Positions 1-8,859 of a stretch of DNA of 64,000 bases are shown here, in pieces. Positions within the stretch are counted from its first letter, which is position 1. Each line of letters begins with the position of its first letter. Under the pieces are notes generated by a model, which was given only the letters and a program-made list of their open reading frames with translations, was not told the DNA's origin and did not search any database. The stretch spans positions 1,860,001 to 1,924,000 of the forward strand of contig NC_079235.1 in NCBI RefSeq assembly GCF_028502605.1, in the 5' to 3' direction. Position numbers and translations under genes: made by a program. This DNA is from Trichoderma breve. Its lineage: Eukaryota; Ascomycota; Sordariomycetes; Hypocreales; Hypocreaceae.

Positions 1-2
1 CT

Positions 3-851
3 TCGTCACAGTCAACAACCACCACGAAGAAATCTTCTGTAATCATGACGGACTCTGGCATAACTCATACGATCCCAAACAACTCGATCGTCACCATCAC
101 CAGGCACACAACCATCACCACGGGCAGGCCATCATCTTCCACCTCGGACCTCACCGATACCGCATCGACGAGAACTGGAACGCCAATCACAGCATCAATC
201 ACAGCAACATTCACGGAACTGCCATCATCCCCACCTGCCAATGACAGCAGCACAGCAAGCTCCTCTGAGGCTCCAGGCACAACTCCTCTATCAACAGGAA
301 CCATTGTCGGAATAACTGTTGGTGGCGCTGTTCTCATCGCTATTGCCGTGGTCCTGATGCTCGCGCTGGTACGCCGCAAGAAACGTCGCGGATCCGAGAC
401 CGACTCTGTTCTCCGCCAGGATAACGGCCGAGATGACGTCGTCGACGAAAAGCACTTCCCCAATAATGGGCCAACTGATGCCAGCGGCACTCAAGGAAAT
501 AGTGATCCCTTTGCCCCCTTTGGAGGTGAGATGCAGTCCCGTTTAGATACTGTAGCCATGTATGTATCAGTAATGTCTGACTGACAAGTCCTAGGTCGAG
601 CAGATCAGCCCGAAGATCCTTACCGACCAGCTAGTGGTGCTTTTGAGATGGACGGAAGCAGCGCCGCCCCAATCGAGTTGCCCGCTGTGAGCACGTCGAG
701 CCCAGGCAAGGCTAATCGCAAGGCATCTCGTCTTGAGCCCGTTCAAGAGGCCGCCTCTACGGACCCTCGTGCTAACCTCACTTCGGTACCGACAGACGAC
801 GGCCAGCCGTTGTACGTCAATCACTGGAATCAGTATAAGTCCCTGGGATAA
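3..851 (+). CDS. Single-pass membrane protein with Ser/Thr-rich ectodomain (5' end possibly outside window)
   Basis: Exons 45..525 and 595..851 with one intron (526..594, gtgag...ctag). The first ATG is at 45 (245 aa from there), but the frame stays open upstream to base 3 with more Ser/Thr codons, so the true start is probably left of the window. The N-terminal half is very rich in Ser, Thr and Pro, as in O-mannosylated wall-facing regions. One membrane helix lies at about residues 86-109, followed by the basic stop-transfer run RRKKRR and a polar cytoplasmic tail of about 135 residues. This is the layout of fungal WSC/mid2-like surface sensors. The WSC cysteine domain, if any, would lie upstream, so I name only the architecture. 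Cell-wall stress sensing is an inference. Confidence 0.75.
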
Positions 852-1505
852 GATGCAGAGAATGGATCGGATAGATGTAAGGAAGGGTGACGAGAAGTGC
901 GGCAGTGACGATCTTTCTCAGGGGGGAAAGAAAGAAAGGGATCTGATAGAGAAGGCCATATGACATACGCTGCTCTTCCATGTAGCATGAATGTCATGTT
1001 TGCAAATTCGGACGATGAATTCCGACATTGGTACAGCTATGCTCTGAATTAATAGCAGCAACATGGAGAAAAGGGGCCTGAGACAAATCACTGTTCAAAT
1101 AATAATCTTCTCCTCATTCTTTCATACCAACTCTGAAAATTCCAGGGCAGGCACAGAGTATAGGTCGACAAGACAATATAATCGAATTCGTTTTCCCATA
1201 GGTTATCAGGGGTATTTAGCTGCCCTACCGTACTTTTACAATTGTCCGCGCGTAAAACAAATTATATAACCTTCTCCCAAGCGCCCAAGTAGCAGGAAAC
1301 CAGAAAATAATTGGAAAAAACAAAATGTGAAAAAGAGAAAGACGATGCAAACACCTGCGGCCCTAATCCGGCTGTATCCATCCGTCTTGCGTATCCGTAT
1401 ATCAGCAGTCTAGTATTCTCGGTTCCTCGTGGAGCAATATATCAACGATTCGTCATGGCCATACACCTAGGCAGAAGAGACAAAACATAACACATCCCCT
1501 CGTCA
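852..1505. other. Intergenic, between convergent genes
   Basis: 3' flanks of the membrane-protein gene and rpb4. AT-rich, with only short non-conserved reading frames. I see no gene here. Confidence 0.6.
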
Positions 1506-2122
1506 TCATCGGTTCTGGAGCTTCGAGATTTCGTCCAGCAGATCTTGTAAATCTTCATCCTTGATCTTGTCTGCTAGGGACGGAATCAGCGTCTTGGCCT
1601 CGTCGGCGTTTTCGCAGCAAAGTGACCCTTGTAGAGACAACAATCGTTAGCCATTCCGTCATGTATATTCCTTCCCCTCTTTTCTCGCCGCAATCTAGGG
1701 GGTGAAGTACCAAGCTGTGCGCGTTCGAATTTCGCCAAGTCCTTGTGCGCACTGAGCAGGCGTTCAACGGCCTCGACGTTCTCCTTCTGCGTGAAACGCG
1801 CAAAGTGATCCAGGTAATTCAGAGTTTGGTTCAGCATCCTACAAAGAAAGCGATTCCCCGGTTAGCCATCCGTCAAAGAAAGCGACCCATCGTCCTCTGC
1901 CTATTCCTCCGTCTTCCAGCTGCAGGAGTCATTCTGCACATACTCTGTCTCGTTCACGTTTTTGCGATCGTTCCGGCGCTTCGCAACCAGCGCATTGAGG
2001 ACGAGCGCGGCTTCTGAAAGAGTGAGGGTGTCGACGTGCTGGAATTCGCCCAGGTTCAGCGTCGCAGAGGCTTCCTCGTTGCCTGGCGGAGGAGGCTTCG
2101 GGCGTGATGTGCGATTAGACAT
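1506..2122 (-). CDS. rpb4: DNA-directed RNA polymerase II subunit Rpb4
   Basis: Exons (minus) 2122..1944, 1838..1711 and 1627..1506 join to 142 aa. Introns are 1839..1943 and 1628..1710, with donors gtatgtg and gtactt. The protein runs from MSNRTSRPKPPPPG through the Rpb4 core (EFQHVDTLTLSEAALVLNAL, then LNQTLNYLDHFARFTQKE) and ends in DLLDEISKLQNR, as fungal Rpb4 proteins do; the length is normal. Rpb4 pairs with Rpb7 to form the stalk of RNA polymerase II, which binds nascent RNA and helps initiation, mRNA export and decay. It is transcribed divergently from trs23, with about 0.8 kb between the start codons. Identification is from recognised family sequence. Confidence 0.95.
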
Positions 2123-2938
2123 GGTTGCTCTGTGATTAGTGCGTCTGCTGCAGTTTCTAGAGAGCGACTGGCATCAGAAGGAGAGTGCAGATGGTGTTGC
2201 TCCTTATTAATTATGAAATCAAACGACTGAGCAATCCCCGAGGCATGCAGCTGCAACAAGCAAGTTTAAAATGGTGAGACTCTCGCAAAGTTCTGGCGAC
2301 CAGCCGCTTTCTAAGCCTGTGCTCCAGGCGCGTTCAACGTTGCCTAAACAGAACTAGCGCTGCCGCTGCCGTAATTCTCCCTCCGTGGTATTTCTCCGTA
2401 TTGCGACTGCAACTGCAACTGCGACCTGATAGATTCATGACGCAAGGTGTACTTGTGCGATAAGATCTGTTCAGAAGATAAGATATCTGACTGTACTTTG
2501 GCTTCCATTAAATTTTAAGCTATTCCCGCCAAACAAAGCTGTTGTTTGCCTCTGGAAGCTTTATAGGGATGATATATACAGTTTCGCGCTAAAAGCAGCG
2601 GCGCTCTGTTCCTCGGTCGCTATATTCCAGCACCGCCGTCGCATGAAGGTGGCTTCAAAGTAGCCAGCCACTCTCTGCGATCAACAACACACGGAGAATC
2701 AATATATAGGGCCGCAAAAGAAGGAATTACACACCAAGACGGGCTCAGGGGTGGATACAAGGTATGCGAGCTCTGTACACCCCTGCAGGTTGAATTGTCG
2801 GCCCGCGTTGTTCAGGCATGAGCACCGAACTCACTCATCATAGGATTCATGGTCTCACCTCTATGGATTCATGAGCCTGCAAGGGCCTTATAGAGAACAA
2901 CATTTCACATCTACTCATACCTTAAGACAACCTACAAG
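2123..2938. promoter_or_regulatory. Divergent promoter region rpb4 / trs23
   Basis: About 0.8 kb between two divergent start codons. It holds TATA-like stretches near 2570-2580 and 2700-2707. The right end carries the 5' UTR of trs23, whose start codon is split at 2940/3006. No separate gene is supported. Confidence 0.5.
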
Positions 2939-3533
2939 ATGTATGTCATGCGTTATGTTTCCCCGCGAGCTAGACACCACCAGATCTAACTCATATCCCA
3001 CCCAGGACTGTCTTCTCTCTCATCATCATCAACAAGGCCGGCGGTCTGATATATAACAAGACATTCCACGACGGCGGCCTCAACAAAATCAGCACAAATG
3101 ACTATCTTGTGCTAGCCGGAACTTTTCACGGGTAAGATGCACGCTATTGGGGATTCACATTCTACAGAGGCTCATTACTCCTGTCTCTAGTGTTCATGCC
3201 ATCACCGCGCGTTTGAATCCGGTCAAGCCAGTCGCACAGCCCCCTGCTCCTGGCACCAATGATCCGCCTGGCCGACCAGAGCCATCGTCTGGACTAGAGG
3301 TCTTGGAGACAGAGAACTTTCGAATGCAGTGCTTTAATACTCTAACGGGCACCAAGTTCCTGCTCTTCACTGAGACCACCCAGACAAATGTGGACGTGAC
3401 CATTAAGAAGATATACGACTTGTACGCCGATTACGTCATGAAAAATCCCTTTTACTCTCTAGAGATGCCTGTACGATGCGACATCTTTGACCGAAAGCTA
3501 CTGTCGTACATTAGAGAGATTAACAACCGGTGA
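2939..3533 (+). CDS. trs23: TRAPP complex subunit Trs23 (TRAPPC4, sybindin-like)
   Basis: Exons 2939..2940, 3006..3131 and 3191..3533 give 156 aa. The protein begins M-T-V-F-S-L-I-I-I-N-K-A-G-G-L-I-Y, the typical TRAPPC4 start, and continues through TFHDGGLNKIS, ENFRMQCFNTLTGTKF and IYDLYADYVMKNPFY to LSYIREINNR. The A of the start codon is at 2939 and the T at 2940; the G (3006) lies after a 65-nt intron (gtatgt...cccag). The second intron is 3132..3190. Trs23 is part of the TRAPP core that acts as exchange factor for the Rab Ypt1 in ER-to-Golgi traffic and autophagy. A downstream ATG at 3147 would lose the conserved N-terminal strand, so the split start is preferred. Confidence 0.92.
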
Positions 3534-3716
3534 GAAGGGAGTTTTTAGGGTCGGTAGCTTGCGTGGAGCGGGAGAATCAGGGCATCAAACTTAGACTCAA
3601 TATCCAGTCCTCAAATTAATCGTGATTATCATGTCTAGCGTTTCTCCTCTAAGGTTCCACTGGATCTGGATATTTAGTATACACTTTCAATCAAGGCACC
3701 AAGACTATGATGCTCA

Positions 3717-4631
3717 TTAAGAAGTATCCATCTTATCACCGCGGTCCTTATCCTTGTCCGCACTGCCTCCACTGCCACTGCCTTCGTTCTCCTCTTTGAC
3801 ACTTTCTAGCGATGCCTTCTTTGCCTCTTCTTCCTGTTCCTTTGCCAACTTCTCTTGTCTGGCCTTCTCTTCCTCCATACTCATGCGCAGAGCAAGAGCC
3901 AGCTCGGGTTCAATCGCCGGGTCAAATCCAAATTCGAACTCGTCGTTGCCTCCAGCACCACCAGCGCCCGCTCCAGCCCCTTCGCCAAGCATAATGGGTG
4001 TGGAGATCAGCTGGTCACTCAACAGCTTGCTGCTAGGCGGGATGACGACCAAGTGTGAACCCTCATTGCCCTTGACGGCCTCGTTGAATGCTTGCAGCTT
4101 CTTCTGCGTGGCATCATCGTCGAGGTCGCCAAACAGAACGAAATCGACAGAAATGTTGCCCTTCTTCATCTTCTTAGCTAGCTGTACTAGCTCCTTCTCT
4201 TGATCTTCGACGGGGGAGCAAACAAATGCTATTATTCGTTGGCGCTGGGATCGGTTCTGTCGGTGCTTGAGGGCGAGCTACGAACCAAAGTCAGCGCACA
4301 CACATCAACATGACACATGTGCACGAGAGAAACAACATACCGTCGCAATTTGGATACCCGTCTTTAGGTGAGACGATCCACCAATCTTCTTCTTTGTCCT
4401 GTGCAGGCCTTCGAGGATCTTGCCCTGCTCTGTGGTGAGGGTGACGAGCACTTCCGGGCCTTTCCCACCCATGCTCATCAGGCCGACAGATGACTCTGGG
4501 TTGCCCTGAGTAATGCTTTGGAACAGCACGTTTACGGCGTCCACTTGTGAGTCGAATCTGGTTGGTTGGTAGTCTCCATTTCGGCTGCTTTCGCTGTTGT
4601 CCACCACCACCATAACAGCCTCGAGAACCAT
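3717..4631 (-). CDS. rpn10: 26S proteasome regulatory subunit Rpn10
   Basis: Exons 4631..4341 and 4277..3717 (intron 4278..4340) give 283 aa. The N-terminal von Willebrand A domain (about residues 1-190) starts MVLEAVMVVVDNSESSRNGD and contains NPESSVGLMSMGGKGPEVLVT. It is followed by a Gly/Ala linker and a single ubiquitin-interacting motif at about residues 219-238 (EPELALALRMSMEEE). The tail is acidic and lysine-rich. Rpn10 sits at the lid-base junction of the proteasome and receives polyubiquitinated substrates. One UIM, as here, is usual for fungi. The gene shares its upstream region with the divergent borealin-like gene; trs23 ends only about 180 bp from its 3' end. Confidence 0.95.
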
Positions 4632-5166
4632 TGTAGCTGCGAATGAGGGCGCTGGGCCACTAGATTGCTTATTTGGTGACTTTGGATATGATATTCAGGT
4701 CCAAAGATTCAGGTCGCCGTTGGGAGAGAATGTGCAAGTTGGTGAGGCAAGGAGATGTAGAGAGACAAGTTGGTAATTGATGTTCGACAATCTGGTTGTT
4801 GGAGCTTCGAGTGTCGTAAGGCCGGTTCAGCCTGGTAGGTGCAAGATCGGTGCATGCAGGAATGCTAGGAAAATATGTATATATACTTATTACATTGATT
4901 ATTTTACATGCAAAAATGGCAAATCTCAAGTATAGAAACTAACTCACTAACAAGCCAATTCTGCGGGTCAGATTGTGCTGATTACATAACCAGTAGCAAG
5001 CAGTAGCTCACTCATTGATTTAGTTTGTTTACTTTCAAGTCATTGTCTCACCTGTTGCACGACTGCATGCACGCATTCGCATTCCCTCATTCGCATTGCG
5101 ATTCCTGATCTCCCTCCTTCACAAGTACTTTCAAGGAGAGGCACAACCACAACACATTCAAAAGCC
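4632..5166. promoter_or_regulatory. Divergent promoter region rpn10 / borealin-like gene
   Basis: 535 bp between divergent start codons, AT-rich, with a TATA-like run at about 4876-4887 (tgtatatatact). I recognise no copy of the proteasome PACE element with certainty. No gene is seen. Confidence 0.4.
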
Positions 5167-6358
5167 ATGGCTCCTACACGACCAAGAAAGCAAGCCTCGA
5201 CCGAGTCGAGCGCTTCGCAAAAGAAACACGCGACATCCAGCGGCTCCGATACCCCGTCAACACCACAACGAACCCCCATTAGAAAGAAACAGACGGGAAT
5301 CACCTTACAGCAAAAGCAAGCCTTGATCGAGAACCTGCGACTTGAAAGTACGCGATTTCGACCTCTACAAGTGTAACACAGGCTGACATTTTTCTTTTCT
5401 TGCCTTCCTGTAGTCACTGAGCGAGCCCGCAGATTACGCGCCCAGTATCATCTCCAGGCGCAGGGCCTCAGGTCGCGAATTGAGATTCGTCTCAACCGGA
5501 TACCAACTGCTCTCAGGAAGGCCACTATGGGCGACCTACTCCTCAAATACGCAGATCAGGCGCAAGGAGGGCCCAACCGCCCGCTACCGCAACCTGTCAA
5601 AGATCTGCCTATACTGCCAAGTCCTCAAAAGCCTATCCACCAAACCACTCGCGCGCCACAGGTTGGACGCGCCCAGAAGCGGTTGAGGTGAATTGCGTCT
5701 AAATACGCTGTAATTTTTGTTTCTCTTTCTTTCCTTTGAGACTAACTGACCTACTAGCAATGAAATCACTATGGATAAAGAGAATGAGCTTCAAAAAGGC
5801 GAGCGTCCTAAGAAGAGGACTCGCGGCGAGGATGGTGGCTTGGTTCACCCAGCGCAGGTTTTGTCACCTACCTCGTCCAACTCTCGTTTGGCAAACCGCA
5901 GTCGCGCAACGTCCCCCACCAAGTCATATCTGTATAAATCCAACTCTCCTCTAAAGGCTGGTAGCCCAACTCGACCAACTGCCACAAATCTGGGGACGCG
6001 TACGGGAGGGCTCAGAAAGGTCACTACGACATCCAACTCAAGCTCAAGCTCCAGTGGAGCAACACCGGCAGCGGCAGCGCGGACAAAGCGCACCGCAACA
6101 GCCGTGCCTACTGGGCTCCGAACTAAGCTTGGAGCCCGAACAACGCGCAAGGCTAGCGACAATACTGAATCGAGTGATGGAAGCGCAAATACAGTGCTCC
6201 AAAAGACTGCAGGGAAGGGCAACAGTGCAATTCCAAGAAAACCTGTCCCAAGGAGTGCGAAGAAACCCGCCTCAGGAGGGATAGTTAAGTCAACAGCGAA
6301 GGTGGCAACTGCTGTGTCTACCACTACTACCGGGAGAACATTGAGAAAGAGAGGATGA
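5167..6358 (+). CDS. Borealin N-terminal-domain protein (Nbl1-like chromosomal passenger subunit)
   Basis: Exons 5167..5347, 5414..5687 and 5758..6358 give 351 aa; introns are 66 and 70 nt. After a basic, Ser/Thr-rich leader, residues about 43-107 form the Nbl1/borealin helix pair: GITLQQKQALIENLRLEITE, then ARRLRAQYHLQAQGLRSRIE and NRIPTALRKATMGDLLLKY. In the chromosomal passenger complex this segment packs against survivin (Bir1) and INCENP (Sli15) and helps bring Aurora B to centromeres and spindle. The remaining 240 residues are disordered, basic and Ser/Thr-rich (LGTRTGGLRKVTTTSN and similar). This tail makes the protein much longer than the 73-aa yeast Nbl1 and closer to animal borealin. 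Domain assignment is strong; partners are inferred from the family. Confidence 0.85.
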
Positions 6359-6598
6359 GGAAATGGATTTGAAATTTTGAGGATCTTGGAGATCTTGGGG
6401 TTTAGGATCGGGACACTTTGCGTTGGAAGCCTCGGCGGCAGGCAGCCGGTAGGCATGTTTTACGGGAAGCGGTTCAAATGTGTTTTTATTGGCACTTGGG
6501 ATACACGGAGTTTGGGCATGTAACAACACTAGGCATTGTTGGACTAAGAAGCAACGGGAATCAGGCGTTTTATTTCGATTAATTGCTCATAAGGAATA

Positions 6599-7393
6599 TC
6601 ATTTCTTCTTCTTGTCGTCAACGAACTCGATGTTGTCCTCTGGTACATCCTTGTACTTTTCCAGAATGAATTCTTCCAGTTCGTCGCTCACATCTCCCTG
6701 GACAACGATTTCCTCGCCGCCGCTGGGAAGCTTTGTCACGGAGGATCCTGTTGCAAACTTCTTTCCGAAATCCTTGGCAACCTATGGCGAAATACAAGTT
6801 AGAGTCGTTCCGGCGTCAGAAGCCAAAGCTGCACCAAACAACGCACCTTTTTCAGATCCAGACCGAACGCCTCCAGACCAATGACAGCCGTGACAAACTT
6901 TTTCTTGTTTCTCTCGATCCGCTTGATGGTAACGACGCTCGTGGCCAGCTTGGTGGCCTGCTTTTGCTCTGCAGCCTCGGCCTTGGCAGCCTTCTTCTGC
7001 GCGTCCTTGGCGGCTCTCTTCTGGGCATCGATCGAGAGAGACGAAGCGGCGGCTTCCAAAGCCTCTGGGGACCATATCCTCTCATACATGGCAGGCTGGT
7101 TCTTCTCTAGCCATTCCTGGCACTTCTTGACGGTGCCTCCATACTCGCAGTACTACTTGGTCACAGTTGAGCTCGAGACATCAAAACAGCGGGACGTGGT
7201 CGATTTTTTCATACCTCTGGAGGCAGAGTACACACTGCAGCAAGAAAGCACCAGTTAGAACCAACAAACCAAGATGATTGAGCAGCCAGGAGAAAATAAT
7301 CAGGGACACAGGGGGTTGCAACGTACCTCCGCAGTAAATCACATTTCTGCTCTGAAGCTCCACGGGCGCCTCGGGTTGTTCTGTGTCTGCCAT
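6599..7393 (-). CDS. tma22: Translation machinery-associated protein 22 (density-regulated protein, SUI1 domain)
   Basis: Four exons on the minus strand: 7393..7327, 7234..7215 (only 20 nt), 7152..6847 and 6781..6599. Together they encode 191 aa, beginning MADTEQPEAPVELQSRNVIY and ending EFVDDKKKK. The N-terminal part carries the Cys pairs YCGVCTLPPEYCEYGG, then an Ala/Lys helical linker, then a SUI1/eIF1-like domain at about residues 100-175 (VVTIKRIERNKKKFVTAVIG). Tma22 (DENR in animals) pairs with Tma20/MCT-1 to recycle 40S subunits and to promote reinitiation. All splice junctions keep the frame, and the Cys motif is complete only when the 20-nt exon is included. Confidence 0.94.
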
Positions 7394-8859
7394 TGTTGGT
7401 TGCAGACGCTGGCTGTTCTATAGTAGAGCTACAGGAACAAGACGCGTGCAACTCTCTCCTTGTATCTCTCGTCAAGTCACAACTTGGCGGGGTAAATTCA
7501 GCGAGGCATGGCGGGGCTCGTTTTTGCTGGCGACGTCAATTGCCTGAGGTACCTGGCAGATGTACCTCGTACCTCCAGGCGCTGCTAGCGGGTTCCTCCC
7601 GTACTGGTGCAGCGGCTGGGCGCCTGAGGCCAGAAAGAGCTCTACTGTAAACATTCGGGTGAATACTCGCTTCATGCAATACGAGTCTTCGTACATTGAA
7701 GAACTTGTCGCAGTCGAGCCGCCGTCCCCTTACATGAGCATAATGAAGAAATTCGTCATTTCGTTTATCCTGTTGACAACCTTATCTTGCAGCGCTAGCA
7801 GTCTCTTCATCAAGTGATGAAAAGTTCCTGGTGCATACCCGCGTCAGTAGCGCTGCGCGGTCGACAGTCGGCACACTGAAGCTGGTGAGCATCTGCAGCA
7901 AGAAGCTATGTTGTAATTTCCAAGCTTCATCATCAGTCGCGGCCACTTCATTCTGCATCAATAGTTGTCGTCACTTGATTGCGAACCAGGTTTCCAGGCG
8001 TCAACAACAAGCGATCTCGTCTATTGGAATTTGGCGCTGCAATAAACCCTCCCAGCTGCAGCTGCACCCTGGTGACGACCAGCATGTTAGCCGCCCAACT
8101 TTGGCGGAAGCCATCGCCATTGGCCATTTCTCTCGCTCGACTCCCCACGACGGCGAGAGTGTGTGTGCAACCGCCAACCAGTCATCGCTTTGCCAAGACG
8201 GCGGCCAGGAAATTGGCTAAATATAGAAGCAAAGCTCAATAGCTGATTGGACGAGTTTCTCTCAATAGTGGCTTGACCGCGATCTCGCCTGCGATGGACA
8301 TCGTTCACATCGGGTCATGAAGCCCGTCCTGATGCCCTTCAAGCCGCCCTCTCTCGAGGCATCCCAGGGTTAGATGCGCCGGCGCGGCGTCACTACCTTG
8401 CAACTTGGCTCTGTTGTCTTTGCTGTCCGCCACATCACCCTGTGCCCAATATGCACCGCCTCGTCATACGAGCGAGAGCTGGGCCGTCCATAGGCGCCGA
8501 GTAACCTTTAGCCGCCCATCCCCAATCGAGCGCCATCTAGGTAGCTTTCTAATAAGACCCAACCTGCCCGAACCAACAGTCTCGGCATTTCTATCTCTTT
8601 GCCTCTATTTCTCTTAATTCTCTTCTTTGCGGCGTGGTCTGTGTGCAGTAATAGACGCTTTGTTGATCGAAGCAGCCCATCGTTCGAGCTTTTGCATATC
8701 GTCGCCGGCCGTCGAGCGTCTTTGAGTTTAATACTTTAATTTTTTTTTTTTTTTAATTTCCTCTCGATTACGATACATATTAATTGTTTATTTCCTTATT
8801 CTTCCATCCTTTATCATACCCCTTGTTATCACTATCTGGAATAGTGTCTGCGTTACACA
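7394..8859. promoter_or_regulatory. Divergent intergenic region tma22 / methyltransferase gene
   Basis: 1.47 kb between divergent start codons. The right third is pyrimidine-rich, with an uninterrupted run of 15 T at 8740-8754 and CT-rich stretches at 8585-8635. This is the usual look of a fungal core promoter and 5' UTR. Reading frames in 7560-8310 show no conserved sequence. Confidence 0.5.
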
